Assembly (NCBI GenBank): GCA_026874595.1
Contig: CM049309.1
Coordinates: 24,061,033 to 24,125,032 of the forward strand
DNA from: Sipunculus nudus
Taxonomy: Eukaryota; Annelida; Sipuncula; Golfingiida; Sipunculidae
Direction: 5' to 3'
Length of the DNA stretch: 64,000 nucleotides
Shown in pieces: positions 50,120-63,050 of this stretch (the first letter of the stretch is position 1; every line of letters begins with the position of its first letter). A program made the translations under genes and the position numbers. The notes under the pieces were generated by a model. That model saw only the letters and a program-made list of their open reading frames with translations. It was not told the origin of the DNA and did no database searches.

Positions 50120-50970
50120 CTCAAATCCAGAAGAATTTAAAATTTTGAACCGGTTGAAACCTTCTTCCCGGACCTTCCAAACTGTCAGATTTCAAAGCTC
50201 GAGCTTCTGCTACATGTTTGTAATTACAATTCTTTCCAGAGAGTTCTTACAGGACGGACCCATCCAATCACCACAGTGCCCCTAACGGTATATCCAATTA
50301 ATTTTGCATTTTTCTGAGAAAATAAATCAGACACGTTTGAAATTATTTAAAAGTTTTGAACTACTTTAATTTTCATTGCAGTTATAACTGTGCTTTATCT
50401 AATCTTCATTACATAAAATCAAAGCAACCACGTAAAATGATCTCATATAAATCACTATGTGAGCTATAACGGTATATTCGAAATGAAAAAAGCTTAAAGT
50501 ATGATGAATGATAACTGTACAGTTTCTCTGTATGCGTCTCAGCTAGGACATGTAAGGCAACCAATGAATGACCTGCCTTCTCTTTAATTTTTTCTTTGAC
50601 TTTTCAGATAGGTAACGATTGTTTATGTGATAAAGATTTTTCCTTATAAATAACCATGTAATATCTTTCGGCCTGTATACAATATTCTATTCAAATAATG
50701 TCAATAAATATACATCCTAGTGGTTACCTAAAATCACTCATTCAACAGACGAAAAATATACATGCCAATATTGTTGGTTAGAGAGAATTTAAATTAATCC
50801 ATAGAAATTATCAGTTTGTGATAGTTATTCGATTTAAGCGAGCTCGACATAACCGGGTTTTTACTGTACCCATCAATCCAACCAATCACACACACACCAT
50901 GCATCACACACCCATCATCACATATATATATATGTTTATATAACATTCATAACAAATAAAGAGACCGACA
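41326..50970. other. Long AT-rich stretch with microsatellites; no supported gene
   Basis: I found no exon set, RNA gene or element here. Microsatellites: (TA)n at about 42222-42283, (AT)n at 44966-44993, poly(C) at about 46651-46677, (TA)n at 47806-47847, (CT)n at 48841-48887 and (TG)n at about 50083-50116. The longest unexplained frame is 149 codons on minus at 46825-47274, without recognisable domains. Confidence 0.5.
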
Positions 50971-51663
50971 AAATATTGGAATTTAGCCATGTCATTCCCT
51001 TTTTTATTTGCTTTCATGGGAGTCTTTTGTCTCACTTAATTATATTGTTTTATCGTACCTGGCCTCACGTAATTATATCAGCCGTGTTTTACCGTAACTG
51101 GCCTCACGTAATTATATCAGCCGTGTTTTACCGTAACTGGCCTCACGTAATTATATCAGCCGTGTTTTACCGTAACTTGCCTCACGTAATTATATCAGCC
51201 GTGTTTTACCATACCTGGACTCACGTAACAATATAATCCAGTGTTTTACCGTACCTGCACCCACGTAACATTATAATCCAGTGTTTTACTTTAACTGCAC
51301 TCACGTAATTATATCGGCCAGTGTTTTACCGTACCTGCCTCACGTAATCTTATCAGCTAGTGTTTTACCTTACCTGCACTCACGTTATTATATCGGCCAG
51401 TGTTTTACCAGTCCTGCACTCACGTAATCTTATCAGCCAGTGTTTTACCTTACCTGCACTCACGTATTTATATCAGCCATGTTTTACCGTACCTTGCGTC
51501 ACGTAATTTTATCAGCCACTGTTTTATTGTTCCTTGACACACGTAATAATATCATCCAGTTTTACCGTACCTGCACTCAGGTAATTATATCAGCCAGTGT
51601 TTTACCGTACCTGCACTCACGTAATTATATCATCCAGTTTTACCGTACCTGCACTCAGGTAAT

Positions 51664-54311
51664 TATATCAGCCAGTGTTTTACCGTACTGCACTCACGTA
51701 ATTATGTCAGACATTGTTTACCGTACCAGCATTCACGTATTTATATCAGCCAGTGTTTTACCGTACCTGGACTCAGGTTATTATATCAGCCAGTGTTTTA
51801 CCGTACAAACACTCAGGTAATTATATCAGCCAGTTTTACCGTACCTGCACTCAGGTAATTATATCAGCCAGTGTTTTACCGTACCTGCACTCACGTAATT
51901 ATGTCAGACATTGTTTACCGTACCAGCACTCACGTATTTATATCAGCCAGTGTTTTACCGTTCATGCACTCAGGTAATTTTATCAGCGAGTGTTTAATCG
52001 TTCCCTGACTCAGGTAATTATATCAGCCAGTGTTTTACCGTGCCTTGACTAAGGTTATTATATAAGCCAGTGTTTTACCGTATTTGGACCCAGGTAATTA
52101 TATCAGCCAGTATTTTATCGTTTCTTGACTCACGTAATTATATCAGCCATTGTTTTACCGTACCTGGGTTCACGTAATTATATCAGCCAGTGTTTTACCG
52201 TACCTGGACTCGGGTAATTATATCAGCCAGTTATTTACCGTACCTGGACTCAGGATTTTATATCAGCCAATGTTTTACCGTATCTTGACTCACGTAATTA
52301 TTTCATCCAGTGTTTTACCGTACCTGGACTCAGGTTATTATATCAGCCATTGTTTTACCGTACCTGGACTCACGTAATTATATCAGCCAGTGTTTTACCG
52401 TACCTTGACTCAGGTATTTATATCAGCCAGTGTTTTACCGTACCTGGACTCAGGTTATTATATCAGCCAGTGTTTTACCGTACATGCACTCAGGTAATTA
52501 TATCAGCCAGTGTTTTATCGTACCTGCACTCACGTAATTATATCAGCCAGTTTTACCGTACCTGCACTCACGTAATTATATCAGCCAGTGTTTTACCGTA
52601 CCTGCACTCACGTAATTATGTCAGACATTGTTTACCGTACCAGCACTCACGTATTTATATCAGCCAGTGTTTTACCGTACCTGGACTCAGGTTATTATAT
52701 CAGCCAGTGTTTTACCGTACATGCACTCAGGTAATTATATCAGCGAGTGTTTAATCGTTCCCTGACTCAGGTAATTATATCTGCCAGTGTTTTACCGTGC
52801 CTTGACTAAGGTTATTATATTAGCCAGTGTTTTACAGTATTTGGACCCAGGTAATTATATCAGCCAGTATCTTATCGTTTCTTGACTCACGTAATTATAT
52901 CAGCCATTGTTTAACCGTACCTGGGCTCACGTAATTATATCAGCCATTGTTTAACCGTACCTGGACTCAGGTTATTATATCAGCCAGTGTTTTACCGTAC
53001 TGCACTCACGTAATTATGTCAGACATTGTTTACCGTACCAGCATTCACGTATTTATATCAGCCAGTGTTTTACCGTACCTGGACTCAGGTTATTATATCA
53101 GCCAGTGTTTTACCGTACAAACACTCAGGTAATTATATCAGCCAGTTTTACCGTACCTGCACTCAGGTAATTATATCAGCCAGTGTTTTACCGTACCTGC
53201 ACTCACGTAATTATGTCAGACATTGTTTACCGTACCAGCACTCACGTATTTATATCAGCCAGTGTTTTACCGTTCATGCACTCAGGTAATTTTATCAGCG
53301 AGTGTTTAATCGTTCCCTGACTCAGGTAATTATATCAGCCAGTGTTTTACCGTGCCTTGATTAAGGTTATTATATAAGCCAGTGTTTTACCGTATTTGGA
53401 CCCAGGTAATTATATCAGCCAGTATTTTATCGTTTCTTGACTCACGTAATTATATCAGCCATTGTTTTACCGTACCTGGGTTCACGTAATTATATCAGCC
53501 AGTGTTTTACCGTACCTGGACTCGGGTAATTATATCAGCCAGTTATTTACCGTACCTGGACTCAGGATTTTATATCAGCCAATGTTTTACCGTATCTTGA
53601 CTCACGTAATTATTTCATCCAGTGTTTTACCGTACCTGGACTCAGAATATTATATCAGCCATTGTTTTACCGTACCTGGACTCACGTAATTATATCAGCC
53701 AGTGTTTTACCGTACCTTGACTCAGGTATTTATATCAGCCAGTGTTTTACCGTACCTGGACTCAGGTTATTATATCAGCCAGTGTTTTACCGTACATGCA
53801 CTCAGGTAATTATATCAGCCAGTGTTTTATCGTACCTGCACTCACGTAATTATATCAGCCAGTTTTACCGTACCTGCACTCACGTAATTATATCAGCCAG
53901 TGTTTTACCGTACCTGCACTCACGTAATTATGTCAGACATTGTTTACCGTACCAGCACTCACGTATTTATATCAGCCAGTGTTTTACCGTACCTGGACTC
54001 AGGTTATTATATCAGCCAGTGTTTTACCGTACATGCACTCAGGTAATTATATCAGCGAGTGTTTAATCGTTCCCTGACTCAGGTAATTATATCTGCCAGT
54101 GTTTTACCGTGCCTTGACTAAGGTTATTATATTAGCCAGTGTTTTACCGTATTTGGACCCAGGTAATTATATCAGCCAGTATCTTATCGTTTCTTGACTC
54201 ACGTAATTATATCAGCCATTGTTTAACCGTACCTGGGCTCACGTAATTATATCAGCCATTGTTTAACCGTACCTGGACTCAGGTTATTATATCAGCCAGT
54301 GTTTTACCGTA
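51664..54311 (+). repeat. 1312-bp higher-order tandem duplication
   Basis: 51664 to about 52999 recurs at 52976 to about 54311 with offset 1312 and only a few substitutions, such as GGTTATTATAT at 52333 against GAATATTATAT at 53645. Both borders fall inside 40-bp units. Confidence 0.9.
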
Positions 54312-57300
54312 ACTTGACTCAGGTTATTATATCAACCAGTGTTTTACCGTACCTGGACTCAGGATTTTATATCAGCCAATGTTTTACCGTATCTTGACTC
54401 ACGTAATTATTTCATCCAGTGTTTTACCGTACCTGGACCGAGGTTATTATATCAGCCAGTTTTACCGTACCTGCACTCAGGTAATTATATCAGCCAGTGT
54501 TTACCGTACCTGGACTCAGGTTATTATATCAGCCAGTGTTTTACCGTACATGCACTCAGGTAATTATATCAGCCAGTGTTTTACCGTATCTTGACTCACG
54601 TAATTATATCAGCCAGTTTTACCGTACCTGTACTCAGGTCATTATATCAGCCAGTGTTTTACCGTACCTGCACTCACGTAATTATGTCAGACATTGTTTA
54701 CCGTACCAGCACTCACGTATTTATACCAGCCAGTGTTTTACCGTACCTGGACTAAGGTTATTATATCAGCCAATGTTTTACCGTATCTTGACTCACGTAA
54801 TTATTTCATCCAGTGTTTTACCGTACCTGGACCCAGGTTATTATATCAGCCAGTTTTACCGTACCTGCACTCAGGTAATTATATCAGCCAGTGTTTTACC
54901 GTACCTTGACTCAGGTTATTATATCAGCCAGTGTTTTACCGTACCTTGACTCAGATAATTATATCAGCTAGTGTTTTACCGTACCTGGACTCAGGACTTG
55001 GACTCAGGTTATTATATCAGCCAGTGTTTTACCGTACCTGGACTCAGGTTATGATATCAGCCAGTGTTTTACCGTACCTGGACTCAGGTTATTATATCAG
55101 CCAGTGTTTTACCGTACCTTGACTCAGGATTTTATATCAGCCAATGTTTTACCGTATTTTGACTCACGTAATTATTTCATCCAGTGTTTTACCGTACCTG
55201 GACCCAGGTTATTATATCAGCCATTGTTTTACCGTACCTGGACTCAGGTTATTATATCAGCCAGTGTTTTACCGTACCTTGACTCAGGTTATTATATCAG
55301 CCAGTGTTTTACCGTACCTTGACTCAGGTATTTATATCAGCCAGTGTTTTACCGTACCTGGACTCAGGACTTGGACTCAGGTTATTATATCAGCCAGTGT
55401 TTTACCGTACCTGGACTCAGGTTATGATATCAGCCAGTGTTTTACCGTACCTGGACTCAGGTTATTATATCAGCCAGTGTTTTACCGTACCTTGACTCAG
55501 GTATTTATATCAGCCAGTGTTCTACCGTACCTTGACTCAGGTATTTATATCAGCCAGTGTTTTACCGTACCTGGACTCAGGTTATTATATCAGCCAGTGT
55601 TTTACCGTACCTTGACTCAGGTATTTATATCAGCCAGTGTTTTACCGTACCTGGACTCAGGTTATTATATCAGCCAGTGTTTTACCGTACATGCACTCAG
55701 GTAATTATATCAGCCAGTGTTTTATCGTACCTGCACTCACGTAATTATATCAGCCAGTTTTACCGTACCTGCACTCACGTAATTATATCAGCCAGTGTTT
55801 TACCGTACCTGCACTCACGTAATTATGTCAGACATTGTTTACCGTACCAGCACTCACGTATTTATATCAGCCAGTGTTTTACCGTACCTGGACTCAGGTT
55901 ATTATATCAGCCAGTGTTTTACCGTACATGCACTCAGGTAATTATATCAGCGAGTGTTTAATCGTTCCCTGACTCAGGTAATTATATCTGCCAGTGTTTT
56001 ACCGTGCCTTGACTAAGGTTATTATATTAGCCAGTGTTTTACCGTATTTGGACCCAGGTAATTATATCAGCCAGTATCTTATCGTTTCTTGACTCACGTA
56101 ATTATATCAGCCATTGTTTAACCGTACCTGGGCTCACGTAATTATATCAGCCATTGTTTAACCGTACCTGGACTCAGGTTATTATATCAGCCAGTGTTTT
56201 ACCGTACCTTGACTCAGGTTATTATATCAACCAGTGTTTTACCGTACCTGGACTCAGGATTTTATATCAGCCAATGTTTTACCGTATCTTGACTCACGTA
56301 ATTATTTCATCCAGTGTTTTACCGTACCTGGACCGAGGTTATTATATCAGCCAGTTTTACCGTACCTGCACTCAGGTAATTATATCAGCCAGTGTTTACC
56401 GTACCTGGACTCAGGTTATTATATCAGCCAGTGTTTTACCGTACATGCACTCAGGTAATTATATCAGCCAGTGTTTTACCGTATCTTGACTCACGTAATT
56501 ATATCAGCCAGTTTTACCGTACCTGTACTCAGGTCATTATATCAGCCAGTGTTTTACCGTACCTGCACTCACGTAATTATGTCAGACATTGTTTACCGTA
56601 CCAGCACTCACGTATTTATACCAGCCAGTGTTTTACCGTACCTGGACTAAGGTTATTATATCAGCCAATGTTTTACCGTATCTTGACTCACGTAATTATT
56701 TCATCCAGTGTTTTACCGTACCTGGACCCAGGTTATTATATCAGCCAGTTTTACCGTACCTGCACTCAGGTAATTATATCAGCCAGTGTTTTACCGTACC
56801 TTGACTCAGGTTATTATATCAGCCAGTGTTTTACCGTACCTTGACTCAGATAATTATATCAGCTAGTGTTTTACCGTACCTGGACTCAGGACTTGGACTC
56901 AGGTTATTATATCAGCCAGTGTTTTACCGTACCTGGACTCAGGTTATGATATCAGCCAGTGTTTTACCGTACCTGGACTCAGGTTATTATATCAGCCAGT
57001 GTTTTACCGTACCTTGACTCAGGATTTTATATCAGCCAATGTTTTACCGTATTTTGACTCACGTAATTATTTCATCCAGTGTTTTACCGTACCTGGACCC
57101 AGGTTATTATATCAGCCATTGTTTTACCGTACCTGGACTCAGGTTATTATATCAGCCAGTGTTTTACCGTACCTTGACTCAGGTTATTATATCAGCCAGT
57201 GTTTTACCGTACCTTGACTCAGGTATTTATATCAGCCAGTGTTTTACCGTACCTGGACTCAGGACTTGGACTCAGGTTATTATATCAGCCAGTGTTTTAC

Positions 57301-57518
57301 CGTACCTGGACTCAGGTTATGATATCAGCCAGTGTTTTACCGTACCTGGACTCAGGTTATTATATCAGCCAGTGTTTTACCGTACCTTGACTCAGGTATT
57401 TATATCAGCCAGTGTTCTACCGTACCTTGACTCAGGTATTTATATCAGCCAGTGTTTTACCGTACCTGGACTCAGGTTATTATATCAGCCAGTGTTTTAC
57501 CGTACCTTGACTCAGGTG
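53690..57518 (+). repeat. 1895-bp higher-order tandem duplication overlapping the first
   Basis: 53690 to about 55623 recurs at 55585 to about 57518 with offset 1895 and almost no change. Its first ~620 bases are also the end of the 1312-bp duplication, so that piece occurs three times (about 52378, 53690 and 55585). Confidence 0.9.
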
Positions 57519-58330
57519 ATTATATCAGCCAGTGTTTTACCATACCATGACTCAGGTAATTATATCAGCCAGTGTTTTACCGTACCTGGACTCAGGACTT
57601 GGACTCAGGTTATTATATCAGCCAGTGTTTTACCGTACCTGGACTCAGGTTATGATATCAGCCAGTGTTTTACTGTACCTTGACTCAGGTATTTATATCA
57701 GCCAGTGTTTTACCGTACCTTGACTCAGGTATTTATATCAGCCAGTGTTTTACCGTACCTTGACTCGGGTTATTATATCAGCCAGTGTTTTACCGTACCT
57801 GGACTCAGGTTATTATATCAGCCAGTGTTTTACCGTACCTTGACTCAGGTATTTATATCAGCCAGTGTTTTACCGTACCTTGACTCAGGTATTTATATCA
57901 GCCAGTGTTTTACCGTACCTTGACTCAGGTATTTATATCAGCCAGTGTTTTACCGTACCTGGACTCAGGTATTTATATCAGCCAGTGTTTTACCGTACCT
58001 TGACTCAGGTATTCATATCAGCCAGTGTTTTACCGTACCTTGACTCACGTAATTATATCTGCCAGTGTTTCACCGTACCTGGTCTCATGTAATTATATCA
58101 TCCAGTTTTTTTCCGTACCTGGGCTCACGTTATTATTTCAATTAGTGTTTTACCGTACCTGGACTCACTAATTATATCAGCCAGTGTTTTACCGTAACTG
58201 GCCTCATGTAATTATATCAGCCAGTGTCAATCATACCTTGACTCACGTAATTATATCAGCCAGTGTTTTACCGTACCTTTACTCACTTAAGTATATTAGC
58301 CAGTATTTTACTCAACGCAGACTCACGTAA

Positions 58331-58640
58331 TAATATCAGTCTATTATCTACTGTACCGGAAGTAATGTGTCCGCTCGGCCTGATTAAAAAGCTAATTATA
58401 CGCGGCTAGGAAACGTAACTTGAGTAAGTTTTGTGTCAGACGGAACCATTTGGTTCAATTTTATGTGCATGCAAGAGAAAAGTTCGTGCCACGCCGTCGG
58501 TAGGTTGGAAATGGATAGTTTATACAGCAGATCGCTCGGGGTCCTCCGTTAGTCGTTTCATACCTTGTGTCTTTATATTTCTATGGATAGTATAAGGCTT
58601 TATATGGGACATTAAGTCATGTTTTAATATTGATTTCAAG
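58331..58640. other. Non-repetitive spacer between satellite subfamilies
   Basis: About 300 bases from ACTGTACCGGAAGTAATG onward without 40-bp periodicity. No gene recognised. Confidence 0.6.
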
Positions 58641-59000
58641 GGGCTGTGGTCTTGCGTATTTATATCAGCCTGGGCTTCACCCTTCCATGTCTTGCGTATC
58701 TATATCAGCCTGGGTTTCACCCTGTCATGTCTTGCGTATCTATATCAGCCTGGGTTTCACCCTGTTATGTCTTGCGTATCTATATCAGCCTGGGTTTCAC
58801 CCTGTCATGTCTTGCGTATCTATATCAGTCTGGGTTTCACCCTGTCATGTCTTGCGTATCTATATCAGTCTGGGCTTCATCCTGTCATGCCTAACGTATC
58901 TATAGCAGCTTCGGCTTCGCCCTGTCATTTCTTGTGTATCTATATCAGCCTGGGTTTCACCCTGTCATGTCTTGCGTATTTATAGCTGTCTGGGTTTCAC
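58641..59000 (+). repeat. 40-bp satellite, subfamily 2 (about 9 units)
   Basis: Unit GTCTTGCGTATCTATATCAG then CCTGGGTTTCACCCTGTCAT, 40 bases, nearly identical copies. It shares ATATCAG-C-G-GTTT-ACC positions with subfamily 1 and TATCAG-CTGGGTTTCACCCTG with subfamily 3. Confidence 0.95.
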
Positions 59001-61486
59001 CCTGAAGGACAGTATGTTGATATATCAGCCTCTATTTCACCCTGCCCTGTTTAACGATGCTATATCAGTATGGGTTTCACCCTGCTGTTTAACGTTTCTG
59101 TAGCAGCCTTGGTTTCACCCTACCCTGTTTTGTTTCTATATCAGACTGCATTTCACCCTGCCCTGTTTTACGGTTCTATTCCACCCTCTATTTAAAACTG
59201 CCCTGTTTTACGTTTCTATATCAGTCTGGTCACCATTCCTTGTTTTACGTTTCTATATCAGCCTAGGTATCACCCTGCCCTGTTTTACGTTTCCATATCA
59301 GTCTGGTCACCCTGCCCTGTTTTCCGTTTCTATATCATCGTCTTTTACACCCTGCCTTGTTGTACGTTTCTATATTAACCTAGGTTTCACCCTACCCTGT
59401 TTTACGGTTCTATTCAGGCCTCATTTTTCCCTGCACTGTTTTCCGTTTCTATATCATTGTCTCATTCACCCTTGTTCACTGCCTTGTTTTACGTTTCCAT
59501 ATCAGTCTGGGTTACACCCTGCCCTATTTTACGTTTCTATATCAACCTAGGTTTCACCCTGCCCTGTTTTACGGTTCTTTATCAGTCTGGGTTTCACCCT
59601 GCCCCGTTTTACCTTTCTATATCAGTCTGGGTTTCACCCTGCCCTGTTTTACGTTTCCAGATCAGTCTGGGTTTCACCCTGCCCTGTTTTACGGTTCTAT
59701 ATCATTGTCTAATTCACCCTTGTTCACTGCCTTGTTTTACGGTTCTTTATCAGTCTGGGTTTCACCCTGCCCCGTTTTACGTTTCCATATCAGTCTGGGT
59801 TTCACCCTGCCCTGTTTTACGGTTCTATATCATTGTCTAATTCACCCTTGTTCACTGCCTTGTTTTACGTTTCTATATCAGTCTGGGTTACACCCTGCCC
59901 TATTTTACGTTTCTATATCAGTCTGGTCACCCTGCCCTGTTTTACGGTTCTATATCATTGTCTCATTCACCCTTGTTCACTGCCTTGTTTTACGGTTCTA
60001 TATCAGTCTGGGTTTCGCCCTGCCCTGTTTTACGTTTCTATATCAACCTAGGTTTCACCCTGCCCTGTTTTACGGTTCTTTATCAGTCTGGGTTTCACCC
60101 TGCCCCGTTTTACCTTTCTATATCAGTCTGGGTTTCACCCTGCCCTGTTTTACGTTTCCATATCAGTCTGGGTTTCACCCTGCCCTGTTTTACGGTTCTA
60201 TATCATTGTCTAATTCACCCTTGTTCACTGCCTTGTTTTACGGTTCTATATCAGTCTTGGTTTCACCCTGCCCTGTTTTACGTTTCTATATCAACCTAGG
60301 TTTCACCCTGCCCTGTTTTACGGTTCTTTATCAGTCTGGGTTTCACCCTGCCAAGTTTTACCTTTCTATATCAGTCTGGGTTTCACCCTGCCCTGTTTTA
60401 CGTTTCCATATCAGTCTGGGTTTCACCCTGCCCTGTTTTACGGTTCTATATCATTGTCTAATTCACCCTTGTTCACTGCCTTGTTTTACGGTTCTATATC
60501 AGTCTGGGTTTCACCCTGCCCTATTTTACGTTTCTATATCAACCTAGGTTTCACCCTGCCCTGTTTTACGGTTCTTTATCAGTCTGGGTTTCACCCTGCC
60601 CCGTTTTACCTTTCTATATCAGTCTGTATCACCCGGCCCTGTTTTACGTTTCCATATCAGTCTGGTCACCCTGCCCTGTTTTACGGTTCTATATCATTGT
60701 CTAATTCACCCTTGCTCACTGCCTTGTTTTACGGTTCTTTATCAGTCTGGGTTTCACCCTGCCCCGTTTTACCTTTCTATATCAGTCTGGGTGTCACCCT
60801 GCCCTGTTTTACGTTTCCATATCAGTCTGGGTTTCACCCTGCCCTGTTTTACGGTTCTATATCTTTGTCTAATTCACCCTTGTTCACTGCCTTGTTTTAC
60901 GTTTCTATATCAGTCTGGGTTACACCCTGCCCTATTTTACGTTTCTATATCAGTCTGGGTTTCACCCTGCCCTGTTTTACGGTTCTATATCATTGTCTAA
61001 TTCACCCTTGTTCACTGCCTTGTTTTACGGTTCTTTATCAGTCTGGGTTTCACCCTGCCTTGTTTTACGTTTCTATACCAACCTAGGGTCACCCTGCCCT
61101 TTTTTTACGGTTCTATTCAGGCCTCATTTTTCCCTGCACTGTTTTCCGTTTCTATATCATTGTCTCATATACTCTTGTTCACTGCCTTGTTTTACGTTTC
61201 TATATCAGTCTGGGTTACACCCTGCCCTGTTTTACGGTTCTATATCAGTCTGGTCACCCTGCCTTGTTTAACGTTTCTATACCAACCTAGGGTCACCCTG
61301 CCATGTTTTACGGTTCTATTCAGGCCTCATTTTTCCCTGCACTGTTTTCCGTTTCAATACCATTGTCTTTTGCACCTTTATTAACTGCCTTGTTTTACGT
61401 TTCTATATCAGCTGGGTTTCATCCTGCTCTGTTTTACGTTTCTACATCAGTCTGGTCACCCTGCGTTGTTAACGTTTCTATACCAG
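59001..61486 (+). repeat. 40-bp satellite, subfamily 3 (about 60 units)
   Basis: Unit GTTTTACGTTTCTATATCAG then TCTGGGTTTCACCCTGCCCT, 40 bases. A variant block marked by ATTCACCCTTGTTCACTGCC recurs at about 59710, 59838, 59965, 60212, 60460, 60706, 60872 and 61000, giving higher-order periods near 247 and 128. Long plus-strand frames here are artefacts. Confidence 0.95.
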
Positions 61487-62679
61487 TGTCACCAGAGGAG
61501 TGTGACTTAGTTTTTGTTTTGCATGTTCTAGTAGGGAGTATAACCAGATGATTGTTTTTATATTCTATTGTACATTAATATGGAGTATCATGTTTGGATG
61601 TTAGCCTGAGAACTTAGTTTAGAGAGCACACGTGCCTCGTTTGATGTTAATTTCAGTACAGTTTAATTCCGTGGAAGCCGTCTCTGACTAGACGATCTCT
61701 AAAGTAACGTTAATTTTAGACTTCAAAGGTCGAACACCTGCTTGGGTTGCTTTTCTCAGGGTTTGATCTCTGGAGGCGGGTCCATCTTTATATTCATGTT
61801 ATTATTGACGGTCGGCATAAAAGTATGTGAGGATTGGCCAGAAGACGATCGGGACTTGTGACGTCAGCAAGTACATATAAACCCTGGTTGCCTGTTCAGC
61901 GCGCCAGTTTGGTGTAGCCTTATGATTGTCTGAAGTAAAGAGGCAAGTTTGCGTTCATCGGAGTCTGAACAACTAAGAGATGATGTCTTTGAGCGTAAAT
62001 AGTCAGTGTCTGAGGAAGGCCATGCTGATAACTCTGTAACGGATTTTGGAGCAGACATCGCAATTGCCGACAGACTGGTAACCCGGCGATGTTGTGAGCG
62101 ATTCCAGTAGCAGGCCAAAAACATTATTTACACGCAAAAATGTATAGGTACTGGATATCGTTGTATGTAGACATCTTCAGGAGACATCATCTGTCAAAGA
62201 CATTGGTACTAAGTTCAGATAGAATAGTCATTCTTTCCTGCGTCAACCGTGCCTCGAGGGGCTAACGTGTACTTCAGCAAGAAACTGTTGGTGGTTGGAC
62301 CCTGTGTGTATACATGTGAATTGATAGTGCTGTGTACACATTGAGAGCGAACTGGAATGTGAGTGGCTCAACATTCTGATGCCACGTGTGCGCGATTGTC
62401 ATGTTATCATGAGCAGTTTAAACAGAGGACTCCCCTGTGTATATACAAGTGAACATAACGGACTTGGTGATTTTGTGTTTCTAACTGGATGCTTGTGATC
62501 ATCAGTGTTTACATGTATGGAGTGTCTCTCCAGAGAAATGTAAGTGTATTCTTTTTGTAATATATTGCTTTGTGAACTCATGCTTATTTATCTTTTGGGG
62601 TGTATGTATGTACGAGTTTCAGCCGGTTTGGTTTACCATTTAAAAGAACCTGGTCGTTCATACCTTTAGGGATGCGACA
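61487..62679 (+). mobile_element. Solo LTR of an LTR retrotransposon inserted in the 40-bp satellite
   Basis: This non-repetitive segment starts TGTCACCAGAGG and ends GGGATGCGACA, i.e. TG...CA with a 4-bp TGTC/GACA inverted end. It is flanked by ACCAG (61482-61486) and ATCAG (62680-62684), a 5-bp duplication of the satellite word CTATATCAG with one change. Satellite subfamily 3 stops at its left edge and resumes at its right edge. It holds an inverted CCAAT, a CRE and a TATA box in promoter order. No gag-pol and no second LTR are in the window, so it is read as a solo LTR of 1193 bp. The retrotransposon class is not determined. Confidence 0.7.
61833..61881 (+). promoter_or_regulatory. CCAAT / CRE / TATA promoter module of the LTR
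   Basis: ATTGG (inverted CCAAT) is at 61833-61837, a perfect CRE palindrome TGACGTCA at 61859-61866 and TATAAA at 61876-61881. Transcription would start near 61905-61912. A good splice donor AAT/GTAAGT lies near 62539. Factor binding is inferred from sequence only. Confidence 0.6.
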
Positions 62680-63050
62680 ATCAGCCTCTATTTCACCCTG
62701 ACCTCCTGTTTTACGTTTCTTTATCAGCCTTGGTTTCACTCTGCCCTATTTTACGTTTCTACATCAGTCTGGTAACCCTGCGTTGAATAACGTTTCTATA
62801 ATAGCCTCTATTTCAACCTGCCTTGTTATTCGTTTCTGTATCAGTCTGGTCACCATGGCCTGAATTACGTTTCTATAACAGTCTGGGTTTCTCCCTGCTC
62901 TGTTTTACGTTTCTACATATATCTGGTCACCCTACGTTGTTTTACGTTTCTATATCAGCCACTATTTCACCCCGACCTGTTTTACGTTTATATATCAGAG
63001 TGAGTTTCACTCTGCCCTGTTTTTCGTTTCTATGATAGCCTTGGTGTTAA
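62680..63050 (+). repeat. 40-bp satellite subfamily 3, right of the LTR
   Basis: About nine diverged units of TTTTACGTTTCTATATCAG and CTGG-TTTCACCCTG. More degraded than the block left of the LTR, as at an array edge. Confidence 0.9.

Larger units (their letters stand above)
51040..58330 (+). repeat. 40-bp satellite, subfamily 1 (about 180 units)
   Basis: Unit about GTGTTTTACCGTACCTGGAC then TCAGGTTATTATATCAGCCA, with CACGTAATTATATCAGCC and CTTGACTCAGGTATTTATAT variants. A 36-39-bp short form also occurs (CCAGTTTTACCG). Because 40 is not a multiple of three, each frame cycles through a 40-residue repeat and stays open for up to about 210 codons. Those frames are not genes. Confidence 0.97.

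Noticed and set aside
50976-58092. Dozens of long plus-strand open frames with YRTWTQVIISAS-like repeats
   Set aside because: They are by-products of a 40-bp satellite with few stops in any frame. All three frames give the same cyclic peptide, and no splice or start context exists.
58630-61551. Long frames with FHPALFYVSISVW-like repeats (up to 280 codons)
   Set aside because: Same reason: 40-bp satellite read in three equivalent frames.
50976-63050. CRISPR-like array appearance (regular ~40-bp spacing)
   Set aside because: There are no distinct spacers between repeats, the whole unit is repeated, and the genome is eukaryotic.
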